DNA of 47,189 nt from Thiobacillus denitrificans. Lineage in GTDB: Bacteria; Pseudomonadota; Gammaproteobacteria; Burkholderiales; Thiobacillaceae. The position numbers and the translations under genes are program-made. Positions 26,251 through 37,304 of this stretch are shown here, piece after piece (position 1 is the first letter of the stretch; each line of letters starts with the position of its first letter). Below the pieces are notes generated by a model, which was given only the letters and a program-made list of their open reading frames with translations, was not told the origin of the DNA and did no database searches. Where the stretch lies: assembly GCA_002424845.1 (NCBI GenBank), contig DILD01000011.1:15734-62922 (forward strand). Reading direction: 5' to 3'.

Positions 26251-26267
26251 CTGTTGCCGGGCGGGGA

Positions 26268-26726
26268 CTATCGCGCCAGTCCCGAACGCCAGACCAGCAA
26301 CAGCCCAAGCATGCTCTGGATCAGATAAAGAATGCTGGATATGCCGTGCCAGCGGGCAAAACGGTCGGCAAAAACGCTCTGCATCACGGCGAGCGGCATC
26401 GCCTGATCCTTCAGGCTCTGCATGACGGGCTGGATACCGAACAGACCAACCAAGGTCAGTGCCAGCATCAGCGCCACCGCCCAGAAAAACAGGGTTTTCA
26501 ATGCGGCCGCGCCATCGCGTGCAACGCGGTAAATCAGCAAATAGGTTGCCGCGGCGATGCCAATCCACGCCATCCATTCGAACAGCTTGCCAGCCAGCAT
26601 CCCGGCCAGTTGCTTGTCATCCAGGCTGGCGAACAGCACCGGTGCAGCGACATAGCCGATCGCCCAGATGCCGCCGATCCACAACACCAGCATCGTCCCG
26701 GCAAGGCCGTCCCAAAAGCGCCGCAT
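26268..26726 (-). CDS. DUF4149 family membrane protein
   Basis: This is a 152-residue integral membrane protein with four predicted helices (about 8-30, 50-66, 77-98 and 125-147). The pattern WDGLAGTMLVLWIGGIWAIGYVAAPVLFASLDDKQLAGMLAGKLF at the N-terminus is characteristic of DUF4149 proteins, which in betaproteobacteria sit beside greA, as here. No function is known. Its ATG is directly adjacent to the greA stop (no gap), so it is almost certainly cotranscribed. Confidence 0.88.
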   Translation of the reverse strand: MRRFWDGLAGTMLVLWIGGIWAIGYVAAPVLFASLDDKQLAGMLAGKLFEWMAWIGIAAATYLLIYRVARDGAAALKTLFFWAVALMLALTLVGLFGIQPVMQSLKDQAMPLAVMQSVFADRFARWHGISSILYLIQSMLGLLLVWRSGLAR

Positions 26727-27203
26727 TTATTTGTACTGGACGCCCAGCACTTCGTACTGACGCACGCCGCCCGGTGCCTGGACGTCGACACCATCGCCTG
26801 CGTACTTGCCGATCAGCGCGCGCGCGATCGGGGACGACACGGAAATTTTTCCCTGCTTGATGTCGGCCTCGTCGTCACCAACGATCTGATAAGTGACGAT
26901 ATCGCCCGAGTCGGCATCTTCCAGTTCTACCGTCGCACCGAAAACGACTCGGCCATCCGCGTCGAGCGTGGTCGGATCGATGATCTGGGAGTTGGACAAC
27001 TTGCCTTCCAGATCGGCGATTCGCCCCTCGATGAAACCCTGTTTCTCCTTGGCGGCATCGTATTCGGCGTTTTCCGAAAGGTCGCCCTGCGCACGCGCCT
27101 CGGCAATCGCCTGGATCACGGCAGGACGTTCAACGCTCTTCAGATGCTGCAACTCGGCGCGCATTTTTTCCGCGCCCACGACAGTAATAGGGTATTTGCT
27201 CAC
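26727..27203 (-). CDS. greA: Transcription elongation factor GreA
   Basis: GreA rescues backtracked RNA polymerase by stimulating cleavage of the 3' RNA end. It has 158 residues. The N-terminal coiled coil spans about residues 10-75, with the acidic tip GDLSENAEYDAAKE (D41 and E44 are the catalytic acids). The C-terminal FKBP-like domain contains SISSPIARALIGKYAGDGV-type sequence (here SVSSPIARALIGKYAGDGVDV). It lies 17 bp after carB, a common carAB-greA order. Confidence 0.98.
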   Translation of the reverse strand: MSKYPITVVGAEKMRAELQHLKSVERPAVIQAIAEARAQGDLSENAEYDAAKEKQGFIEGRIADLEGKLSNSQIIDPTTLDADGRVVFGATVELEDADSGDIVTYQIVGDDEADIKQGKISVSSPIARALIGKYAGDGVDVQAPGGVRQYEVLGVQYK

Positions 27204-27220
27204 AAGCTGGCCTTTTCAGT

Positions 27221-30427
<3,207 letters not shown>

Positions 30428-30429
30428 GA

Positions 30430-31569
30430 TCAGTGTGCTCCGGCGTGATCGGCCATCAGCTTGATAAATCGGTCGAACAAATAGCTCACGTCGTGCGGGC
30501 CGGGGCTGGCTTCAGGGTGCCCCTGAAAGCTGAAGGCGGGGACGTCGGTGCGCGCAATCCCTTGCAGCGAGCCGTCGAACAGCGAGACATGGGTACTGCG
30601 CAGGTTGGCCGGCAGGGTTGCCGCATCGACGGCAAAGCCGTGGTTCTGGCTGGTGATCGCCACCCGCCCGCTGTCGAGATCCTTCACCGGATGGTTGGCA
30701 CCGTGATGACCGAATTTCATCTTCACGGTCCTGGCGCCCGAGGCGAGCGCCAGTAACTGGTGCCCAAGACAGATGCCAAAAGTCGGCACACCTGCCGCGA
30801 CCAGTTCGGCAATGGCCAGGATCGCGTAATCGCATGGCTCCGGGTCGCCGGGGCCGTTGGAGAGAAAGATGCCGTCCGGCTTCAGCGCCAGCGCCTGTTC
30901 AGCGGTGGCGGTGGCAGGCAGCACGGTCAGGCGGCAGCCGCGCTCGGCCAGCATGCGCAGGATGTTGCGCTTGACGCCATAATCGAAGGCCACCACATGG
31001 AAGCGCGGCTCGGTCTGCTGGCCATAGCCGCGACCGAGCTTCCATTCAGATTCATTCCATTCGTAGGCCGCTGGCGCCGTCACCACCCTGGCCAGATCCA
31101 TCCCCGCCAGACCCGGGAAGGCATGCGCGGCTTCAAGCGCCTTCTTCTCATCGACGACACCCGCCATGATGCAGCCGCTTTGCGCGCCCTTCTCTCGCAG
31201 GATGCGCGTCAGCCGCCGGGTGTCGATGTCGGCGATCGCCACGATATTCTGGCTCTTGAGGTAATCAGGCAGCGACTGGTCGGCACGGAAATTCGAATGC
31301 AGGCGCGGTACGTCGCGCACCACCAGGCCCGCCGCGTGGATGCGATCCGACTCAACGTCCTCGGCATTGATGCCAGTGTTGCCGATGTGGGGATAGGTCA
31401 GCGTCACGATTTGACGCGAATACGAGGGATCGGTGAGGATTTCCTGATAACCGGTCAGCGAGGTATTGAACACCACCTCGCCGGTTGTGATGCCGTCGGC
31501 GCCGATGGACAGGCCGCGAAATACCGAACCGTCAGCTAAAACAAGGATGGCGGGCTGGGCACGTGACAA
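30430..31569 (-). CDS. carA: Carbamoyl-phosphate synthase small subunit
   Basis: CarA is the class I glutamine amidotransferase that feeds ammonia to CarB. The chosen TTG start at 31569, with GGAG 8 bp upstream, gives 379 residues (E. coli 382); the frame is open further upstream but runs through the promoter and leader. The N-terminus reads SRAQPAILVLADGSVFRGLSIG. The glutaminase triad is the Cys in FGICLGHQLLALA and the His/Glu in FQGHPEASPGPHD. The leader contains a terminator-like hairpin, so expression may be attenuated. Confidence 0.97.
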   Translation of the reverse strand: MSRAQPAILVLADGSVFRGLSIGADGITTGEVVFNTSLTGYQEILTDPSYSRQIVTLTYPHIGNTGINAEDVESDRIHAAGLVVRDVPRLHSNFRADQSLPDYLKSQNIVAIADIDTRRLTRILREKGAQSGCIMAGVVDEKKALEAAHAFPGLAGMDLARVVTAPAAYEWNESEWKLGRGYGQQTEPRFHVVAFDYGVKRNILRMLAERGCRLTVLPATATAEQALALKPDGIFLSNGPGDPEPCDYAILAIAELVAAGVPTFGICLGHQLLALASGARTVKMKFGHHGANHPVKDLDSGRVAITSQNHGFAVDAATLPANLRSTHVSLFDGSLQGIARTDVPAFSFQGHPEASPGPHDVSYLFDRFIKLMADHAGAH

Positions 31570-31602
31570 GGAATACTCCGCAAAACAGTAGGCGCAGGTG
31601 AC

Positions 31603-31639
31603 AAAATTCAGGCGAGCCGCTTGCGCGAACCCGCCTGAA
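31603..31639 (-). promoter_or_regulatory. Candidate attenuator hairpin in the carAB leader
   Basis: Between the promoter and the carA start the minus strand forms TTCAGGCG / CGCCTGAA (8 bp, 31607-31614 with 31632-31639). An inner CGC-GCAA-GCG mini-hairpin is followed at once by TTTT (31603-31606). The layout is that of an intrinsic terminator inside a leader of about 77 nt. The T-tract is short, so termination would be partial. Confidence 0.45.
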
Positions 31640-31652
31640 CTTGAATAGCGCA

Positions 31653-31681
31653 ATTATAGTCGAACAGGCGTCTATCTTCAA
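31653..31681 (-). promoter_or_regulatory. Promoter of carAB
   Basis: The minus strand has TTGAAG (31676-31681), a 17-bp spacer and a perfect TATAAT (31653-31658). The start point is expected near 31646, about 77 nt before the carA TTG. It also supports carAB being transcribed separately from the upstream grxC. Confidence 0.8.
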
Positions 31682-31731
31682 TGCTCAATGACGCTTGAGA
31701 TGAGGCTTGAGCGGGCCGTTCCCTGCCTGGA

Positions 31732-31986
31732 TCAGGGCTGGAGATGATCCAGGCCGCCGTCCATATCGAGTTCTGTCAACTCGGTGAAGCCGCCTATGCA
31801 CCTGCCTTCAACAACGATCTGCGGCACCGTGCGCGCACCATGGGTCACCACTGCGAATTCCTTCATCGCCTCGCGATCGAGGTCGATACGGACCTCGTCG
31901 TAGCCGATCCCACGCTTGTCGAGAAAAGCTTTTGCTTTGACACAAATTGGGCACGTACCCGTGCTGTATACCTTGACGGCGTTCAT
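31732..31986 (-). CDS. grxC: Glutaredoxin 3
   Basis: This small glutathione-dependent thiol-disulfide oxidoreductase has 84 residues from ATG 31986 (MNAVKVYSTGTCPICVKAKAFL). The redox site is CPIC, rather than the common CPYC, at residues 12-15. The TVPQI cis-Pro loop and the CIGGFTEL glutathione-binding stretch are present. It lies 23 bp after dapB. The CPIC variant is known among glutaredoxins and should still be active. Confidence 0.95.
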   Translation of the reverse strand: MNAVKVYSTGTCPICVKAKAFLDKRGIGYDEVRIDLDREAMKEFAVVTHGARTVPQIVVEGRCIGGFTELTELDMDGGLDHLQP

Positions 31987-32009
31987 GGTGACTTCCTGTG
32001 GGTTTCGAG

Positions 32010-32813
32010 TTACTTGAGATTCAACACGTCGCGCATGTCGTACAGGCCCGGTGCACGGCCCTGCAGCCACTTGGCGGCGCGCAACGCGCCTTGGGCAAAA
32101 GTGGCGCGGCTACTGGCCTTATGGGTCAGCTCGACACGCTCACCGACGCCTGCGAACAGGAGCGTGTGATCGCCGACGATGTCGCCGCCACGCACCGTGG
32201 CAAAGCCGATGGTCTTGGGGTCGCGCTCGCCGGTGACGCCCTCGCGGCCGTAAACCGCGCAGCTTGCGAGGTCACGATTGATCGCACCGGCCACCGCTTG
32301 CCCCAGACCGAGCGCGGTGCCGGATGGCGCATCGACCTTGTGACGGTGATGCGCCTCAATGATTTCGATGTCGTAGCCGTCTTCCAGCACCTGGGCAGCA
32401 AGTTCGGCCAGCTTCATCAGCAGGTTCACACCAACGCTCATGTTGGGCGCGAACACGATGGGAATCCGCTGTGCCGCCCCGGCAATCCGGGCCTTGCCCG
32501 CGTCATCAAAGCCCGTGGTGCCGATAACCAAAGGCACACCGACCGCAACACAGGCATCGAGGTAGGCAAAAGTCGCTTCGGGGCGGGTGAAGTCGATCAA
32601 GGCTTGCGCACCCTGCAGGGCAATCGCAGGCTGATCGGTTACCCGTACGCCGCTGGCTGCGCCCCAGGCAATGCCTGCATCCTGCCCCACCAGCGGACTG
32701 CCGGGACGATCAATCGCCGCGCACAGCGCACAACCTGAATCCGCCGCCACCGTCTCAAGAAGGACGCGGCCCATGCGGCCCGATACGCCTGCAATCGCGG
32801 TTTGAAGGATCAT
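32010..32813 (-). CDS. dapB: 4-hydroxy-tetrahydrodipicolinate reductase
   Basis: DapB performs the NAD(P)H-dependent second step of the diaminopimelate/lysine branch. The start ATG 32813 overlaps the stop of the upstream BamE-like gene by 4 bp and gives 267 residues. The nucleotide-binding motif is GVSGRMGR (9-16). The catalytic site is EAHHRHKVDAPSGTAL, with H155, H156 and K159. IGTTGFDD and FAPNMSVGVN are also conserved. Confidence 0.98.
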   Translation of the reverse strand: MILQTAIAGVSGRMGRVLLETVAADSGCALCAAIDRPGSPLVGQDAGIAWGAASGVRVTDQPAIALQGAQALIDFTRPEATFAYLDACVAVGVPLVIGTTGFDDAGKARIAGAAQRIPIVFAPNMSVGVNLLMKLAELAAQVLEDGYDIEIIEAHHRHKVDAPSGTALGLGQAVAGAINRDLASCAVYGREGVTGERDPKTIGFATVRGGDIVGDHTLLFAGVGERVELTHKASSRATFAQGALRAAKWLQGRAPGLYDMRDVLNLK

Positions 32814-33646
32814 TGCGGGCCCTCTCGCAGAACCGACAGGACCCGCTCCTCGACAATGAGCCAACGTCCATTTCGGTTGATCATGCGCAATTGCTTGACG
32901 ACCGCATCGTAGTAATTGTCAGCGTTGTAGTATTGATCGAAGGTCACCACGGCCGTGCCATCCTTGGCACGTTCCACCCGCGGGGCTTCGACCCCGATGT
33001 TGATTTTTTGGGTCATGCCAAACAAAACGCGACGGTTCTTTTCCCAATCCGAACGACTGCCCCCATCCGGAGGGACAAACCTGGAATCGTACGCGGCAAA
33101 ATAAGCCCCTTCATCGCGCCGCGTCCAGGCATCCGCCCAGGCATTCAAGAAGCGCAGCACTTCGGCATCCTGATTCGACGGAGTCTCCTCTGGATGGGGC
33201 AACGGGGCATTGCTGCGCATTTCACGCACGGGTGCCTGCGTTTGTGTTGTGGCAGCGGCCGCCTGCGCGACAACGGAAGTCGGGGCCGCTGCGGGTACTT
33301 GCGTGATTGGGGGGATTTCACCTGCCGCTTCTGGCAGGTCGCCGTCGATACGCGCCAGCAGGTCTCCCTCGAAGAACAAGGTAATGCGCCGCTGCTCGAC
33401 CAGTTTGCCCGCCTTGTAATACATATACACATAATCCCAGCGGTCGGTACGGAACGGATCCACCAGCAGCGGGGTTCCCAGCAGAAAGCGGACTTGTGAA
33501 CGGCTAAGGCCAAGCTTCAGGCGCGAAACATTTTCCTGGTTCAGCGCATTGCCTTGCTGCACATCGATACGATGGGGCCCGATCCGGGCGCTAGAGCATC
33601 CGGCAATCAGACCCAGAAGCAGAACAGAAATCAGTAAATGACGCAT
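32810..33646 (-). CDS. bamE: BamE-like outer-membrane lipoprotein with C-terminal NTF2-like domain
   Basis: The N-terminal half is BamE, a lipoprotein of the outer-membrane beta-barrel assembly machine. It has signal peptide MRHLLISVLLLGLIAGC with lipobox cysteine C17, then NALNQENVSRLKLGLSRSQVRFLLGTPLLVDPF and WDYVYMYYKAGK. BamE proteins usually end near 110-180 residues; this one has 278. After a Pro/Ala/Gln linker (about 108-150), residues 155-275 resemble an NTF2/SnoaL-like fold as found at the end of some envelope proteins (FLNAWADAWTRRDEGAYFAAY; WLIVEERVLSVL). It overlaps dapB and is divergent from fur, which is the usual bamE location. Confidence 0.88.
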   Translation of the reverse strand: MRHLLISVLLLGLIAGCSSARIGPHRIDVQQGNALNQENVSRLKLGLSRSQVRFLLGTPLLVDPFRTDRWDYVYMYYKAGKLVEQRRITLFFEGDLLARIDGDLPEAAGEIPPITQVPAAAPTSVVAQAAAATTQTQAPVREMRSNAPLPHPEETPSNQDAEVLRFLNAWADAWTRRDEGAYFAAYDSRFVPPDGGSRSDWEKNRRVLFGMTQKINIGVEAPRVERAKDGTAVVTFDQYYNADNYYDAVVKQLRMINRNGRWLIVEERVLSVLREGPQ

Positions 33647-33724
33647 AGCCAGGGAGCCGGAAGAATTCGGTATGTTTAAAAAAACGTATCATAGCGTATT
33701 CACTTCAACGTTCTGGAGACCCCA

Positions 33725-34174
33725 TTGAGCAATCCTTCCGATCTCAAAAACATCGGTCTCAAGGCCACGCTCCCGCGCCTGAAAATCCTGGACCTGTTCG
33801 AGAATGGCGACAAACGCCATATGACCGCCGAAGAAGTCTACCGGTTGTTGTCTGACGAGGGGCAGGATGTCGGTCTCGCCACGGTTTACCGCGTGCTCAC
33901 CCAGTTCGAGCAGGCCGGATTGCTGATGCGCCACCATTTCGACAGCGACAAGGCGGTATTCGAGCTTAACCAGGGGGACCACCACGACCATCTGGTTTGC
34001 CTGCAGTGCGGCAAGGTCGAGGAATTCTATGATGCTGAAATTGAGAAACGACAGGCCCGGATCGCCAAGGAACGCGGCTTCGCCATCCACGATCACTCGT
34101 TGCAAATCTACGCCGACTGCATCAAGGAAAACTGCCCCAACCGCAAATCGAACGCGTCACGTCACCGCACATAA
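33725..34174 (+). CDS. fur: Ferric uptake regulator Fur
   Basis: Fur represses iron-uptake genes when loaded with Fe2+. It starts with TTG at 33725, 6-7 bp after a GGAG site, and has 149 residues. The winged helix includes the recognition helix LATVYRVLTQFEQAG. The regulatory metal region is HHFDSDKAVFELNQGDHHDH and the structural CxxC is C92/C95 (VCLQCGKVEEF). It is divergent from bamE with 78 bp between them; I see no clear Fur box there. Its last 13 bp overlap the convergent BtuF-like gene. Confidence 0.97.
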   Translation: MSNPSDLKNIGLKATLPRLKILDLFENGDKRHMTAEEVYRLLSDEGQDVGLATVYRVLTQFEQAGLLMRHHFDSDKAVFELNQGDHHDHLVCLQCGKVEEFYDAEIEKRQARIAKERGFAIHDHSLQIYADCIKENCPNRKSNASRHRT

Positions 34175-35037
34175 GGCCGGACGGCCTCGCATAACTCGGT
34201 CACGCCATCGAGCAGGCGTGGCGTCAGGCGGTGCAGCAGATCCGCATTCACCCGCACGAACGCATCATTCTTCACTGCGGGCAAACCACCGAACCTCTGC
34301 CAATCACGCCGCAGATCAGGCGCATCGCTCCCCCCCACAATCAGCTCCGGCGCACGGCTGAGCACGGCCTCGCGCGACACCACCGGAGAAAGACCGCGCA
34401 GGTCGGCAAATACATTGCGGGCACCGCATCGTGCCAGCCCATCGCTGATCCAGTGGCTGCCCCCCACCGTCATCAACGGTCGGTCCCATACCTGATAAAA
34501 CACGCTCACAGGCGGTTTCTGCCCATCCCGTACCTGCAACGCGGCCAATCGTCCGGAATATGCCTGCGCGGCGACCTCTGCCGTTGCGGCATGCCCACTC
34601 GCCTGCCCCAGCAGACGGAGCAGGCGCGCCACGTCATCAAGCCGGGTCGCCCGGGTGTGCAGGACCGGCACACCCATTTTCATCAAACCGTGGATGTCCG
34701 CCGCACGGTTGCCGCCAACCCAGACAATGACCAGGTCCGGTTTCAGGGCCAGGATGCGCTCGAAGTGGATACGGCTATAGTCGCCCACATGCGGCAGCGT
34801 TCGCGCCGCTTCGGGGTAATCGCTGGCGCTGTCCACGCCCACCAGCTGCGATCCGGCACCAACCGCAAACAGCAGTTCAGTGAGATGCGGCGTCAGTGAA
34901 ATAATGCGTTGCGGCGGCCGGAGAAATTCCAGCGTTTGCCCGGCGTCGTCCACCAGCCGAATGACCGATGCCTGCGCCGGCAATGCCAGCACCAGGCAAA
35001 GCAGGAAAACCAGGTGTCGTATCACCGGCCAAGACAC
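34162..35037 (-). CDS. BtuF-like periplasmic cobalamin/metal-chelate binding protein
   Basis: This 291-residue protein has a signal peptide (HLVFLLCLVLALPAQA) and a helical-backbone, class III binding fold. Landmarks are PQRIISLTPHLTELLFAVGAGSQLVGVDSASDYP, LKPDLVIVW and the YQVWDRPLMTVGG stretch typical of BtuF. The start is uncertain: GTG at 35037 or an in-frame GTG at 35025. It probably delivers vitamin B12 to a BtuCD importer, but no btuC or btuD is in the window; a haem or siderophore ligand is possible. It overlaps the next cobC-like gene by 16 bp, supporting a cobalamin link. Confidence 0.85.
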   Translation of the reverse strand: MSWPVIRHLVFLLCLVLALPAQASVIRLVDDAGQTLEFLRPPQRIISLTPHLTELLFAVGAGSQLVGVDSASDYPEAARTLPHVGDYSRIHFERILALKPDLVIVWVGGNRAADIHGLMKMGVPVLHTRATRLDDVARLLRLLGQASGHAATAEVAAQAYSGRLAALQVRDGQKPPVSVFYQVWDRPLMTVGGSHWISDGLARCGARNVFADLRGLSPVVSREAVLSRAPELIVGGSDAPDLRRDWQRFGGLPAVKNDAFVRVNADLLHRLTPRLLDGVTELCEAVRPYVR

Positions 35038-35618
35038 GTATTGCCGTGGAAAACCAGGCTCGCACGATCCGGGTCGAAACTCAGCCGCGTCAGCGAAGCG
35101 CTCGCCACCTCGATCCGGTAAGCGTGCTCCAGCGGGATATGCAGCGCCCAGGCCAGCGCCATGCGCATCACCCCCGCGTGCCCGACCAGCAACACATGCT
35201 GGCCGGCATGCCGGGCAAGCAGGTCGTCAAGCGCGGCGGCCACCCGTGCATGAAACGCGGCCAGCGGCTCGGCACCTTGCGGGCGCGCATTGACCGGGTC
35301 CGCCTTGAAGCGCGCCAGCGTGCCGGGGGCATCCTGTTCGATTTCGGCAGCCGACTTGCCCTCCCACACACCGAAGCCGACTTCCTTCAATCGCTCATCC
35401 AGCGTCAGCGGCAAACCGTGGCGCTCGGCCAGCGTTTCGGAAAATGCACGGCAGCGCAGCAGCGGCGACGATACGATATGCGTCCACGGCACAGACTCGC
35501 CGACTGCCGCATGCATCTGCGCCCAGCCTTTTTCCGACAGCGGATCGTCGATCTGACCCCGATAGCGGCGCCCGCCGACAGGCTCACCATGGCGCATCAA
35601 ATCCAAAGTCGTGGTCAC
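35022..35618 (-). CDS. cobC: Histidine phosphatase, probable alpha-ribazole phosphatase
   Basis: This 198-residue histidine phosphatase carries the phospho-His motif LMRHGEPVGGRRYRGQIDDPLSEKGWAQM near the N-terminus, the second catalytic His in LLVGHAGVMRMALAWAL, and the acid GVWEGKSAAEI. The RHGEP...G..D.PLS..G pattern and the overlap with a BtuF-like gene favour alpha-ribazole-5'-phosphate phosphatase (late cobalamin synthesis) over other phosphoglycerate-mutase-like enzymes. It overlaps proB by 4 bp, so the btuF-cobC pair appears to be at the end of the proB transcript. Confidence 0.8.
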   Translation of the reverse strand: MTTTLDLMRHGEPVGGRRYRGQIDDPLSEKGWAQMHAAVGESVPWTHIVSSPLLRCRAFSETLAERHGLPLTLDERLKEVGFGVWEGKSAAEIEQDAPGTLARFKADPVNARPQGAEPLAAFHARVAAALDDLLARHAGQHVLLVGHAGVMRMALAWALHIPLEHAYRIEVASASLTRLSFDPDRASLVFHGNTCLGR

Positions 35619-36736
35619 GCCAGCAATACCAGATTGTCGCGGTGGATCAGTTCCGGTTCGTCCATGTAGCCCAACTCGGCCTCGATCGCGCTGCTCAGCT
35701 TGCCGGCAATGCGGCGGGCCTCGCTGGCGCTGTAATTGCTCAGGCCGCGTGCAATTTCGCAGCCGTCGGTATCGACCACCGCCACCACTTCGCCGCGTTC
35801 AAATTCGCCGGTGATGCCCTTCACGCCGACCGGCAGCAGGCTTTTTCCATCCTCGCGCAAGGCACGCACCGCACCGGCGTCGAGCACCACGCCACCGCGC
35901 AGTTGCAGGTGATCGGCCAGCCACTGCCGCCGCGCGGCAAGCGGCGCCTGGCGCGCCACCAGCTGGCTGCCGATGGCTTCGCTGGCAGCCAGCCGCAAAA
36001 GCACATTCTCCTCACGACCGCTACAGATCACCGTGTGGGCGCCGCTCCTTGCCGCGCGCTTGGCCGCAAGGATCTTGGTCAACATGCCGCCGGTGCCGAC
36101 GCTGCTGCCCGCGCCACCCGCCATGCGTTCCAGTTCGGGATCGCCGGCGTGCGCCTCCATCACCAGCGTGGCCTGCGGATCCTTGCGCGGATCGGCGGTA
36201 TACAGCCCCGGCTGGTCGGTGAGGATGATCAGGCAATCGGCTTCAATCAGATTGGTCACCAGCGCGCCCAGGGTATCGTTGTCGCCGAGGCGAATCTCGT
36301 CGGTGGCGACGGTGTCGTTCTCGTTGATGATCGGCACCACGCGCAGTTCCAGCAGCGTGCGCAGGGTGGTGCGTGCGTTGAGATAGCGGGTACGGTCGGC
36401 CAGATCCTCGTGGGTGAGCAGCACCTGCGCGGCGTGCAGGCCGTGGGTACGGAAGATCGATTCGTAAGCCTGCACCAGCCCCATTTGCCCCACCGCTGCA
36501 GCGGCCTGCAATTCGTTGATGGCCTTCGGGCGTTTCTTCCAGCCCAGGCGGGCGATACCCTCGGCGATCGCGCCGGAGGACACCAGAACGACCTCCTTGC
36601 CCTGTGCGGTCAATGCGGCGATCTGCTCGGCCCAGCGCGACAGCGCCGCATGGTCAAGCCCGCGCCCCTCGGCGGTGACCAGGCTGGAGCCGACCTTCAC
36701 GACAATGCGCCGCGCGTGTTTAACCAGGGAATGCAC
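35615..36736 (-). CDS. proB: Glutamate 5-kinase
   Basis: ProB makes glutamyl-5-phosphate, the first step of proline synthesis. The GTG start at 36736 has a GGGGGGAG ribosome site 7-8 bp upstream and gives 373 residues (E. coli 367); the frame is open further upstream but there overlaps the CNP1-family gene. Landmarks are RIVVKVGSSLVTAEG, EVVLVSSGAIAEG, the PIINENDTVATDE site and GTGGMLTKILAAKRAARSG. A C-terminal PUA domain starts near residue 280. The gene overlaps the upstream one by 17 bp. Confidence 0.97.
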   Translation of the reverse strand: MHSLVKHARRIVVKVGSSLVTAEGRGLDHAALSRWAEQIAALTAQGKEVVLVSSGAIAEGIARLGWKKRPKAINELQAAAAVGQMGLVQAYESIFRTHGLHAAQVLLTHEDLADRTRYLNARTTLRTLLELRVVPIINENDTVATDEIRLGDNDTLGALVTNLIEADCLIILTDQPGLYTADPRKDPQATLVMEAHAGDPELERMAGGAGSSVGTGGMLTKILAAKRAARSGAHTVICSGREENVLLRLAASEAIGSQLVARQAPLAARRQWLADHLQLRGGVVLDAGAVRALREDGKSLLPVGVKGITGEFERGEVVAVVDTDGCEIARGLSNYSASEARRIAGKLSSAIEAELGYMDEPELIHRDNLVLLA

Positions 36737-37235
36737 TGTCAGCTCCCCCCTGGCGCAAATTGCGGACAGCGTCCTTGACGTCCCTGACGTTGATGCCGTC
36801 GGGACAGAAGTGATATTCGTACAAGGCCTTGTGATACGACAGCAACGAACGCTGCTTGATGCCCTCCCAGTTCGCATTGCGCGCCTTCGCCCAGGCGCCG
36901 TCGGACTGGCCATAGGCATACAGGCGACGCTCGGCGGTCGCGCAGCGCATGCCCTCGAACGATACATTTCTCGCCCCGCCCGCAGCATCGATCACCACGG
37001 TATATCGGACGACCTTGTCCTCGCCCACGCTGATCGACGCCACATCGATGAAATGCCGGTTGCGCGTGGCCGACGACACGTTGAACTCGATCAGGTTTTC
37101 GGCCTTGGGCGGCGGCGGCAGCTGGGCGGCAAGTTCCACCCAGGGTTTGTCGGCTTCGAACTCGAAATCGAACTGCCCCCATTCGGCATACGCGGTCAGG
37201 GGCAGCATCAGCAGCAGGGCAAGCAGGTTTTTCAT
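36720..37235 (-). CDS. CNP1-like family exported protein
   Basis: The 171-residue protein has a signal peptide (MKNLLALLLMLPLTAYA, then EWGQF). It matches the CNP1 family (named for a cryptic neisserial protein): VELAAQLPPPPKAENLIEFNVSSATRNRHFIDVASISVGEDKVVRYTVVIDAAGGARNVSFEGMRCATAERRLYA is the conserved core, and FCPDG is near the end. Two cysteines (about C120 and C150) could form a disulfide. The function is unknown; it is typically next to proB in betaproteobacteria, as here. Confidence 0.88.
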   Translation of the reverse strand: MKNLLALLLMLPLTAYAEWGQFDFEFEADKPWVELAAQLPPPPKAENLIEFNVSSATRNRHFIDVASISVGEDKVVRYTVVIDAAGGARNVSFEGMRCATAERRLYAYGQSDGAWAKARNANWEGIKQRSLLSYHKALYEYHFCPDGINVRDVKDAVRNLRQGGADSAFPG

Positions 37236-37304
37236 CCCGCCATTTTATGAGTTCGGGTGTGGGATGTCTTCAGGAACATGGCTGCGAACATCGCTTTCTT
37301 CGCC

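Noticed and set aside
31570..31653. Longer CarA start upstream of the TTG
   Set aside because: It would include the leader hairpin and reach the -10 box; the TTG at 31569 has a ribosome site and gives the normal length.
33647..33724. Fur box in the fur/bamE intergenic region
   Set aside because: I found AT-rich sequence but no stretch close to the GATAATGATAATCATTATC consensus.
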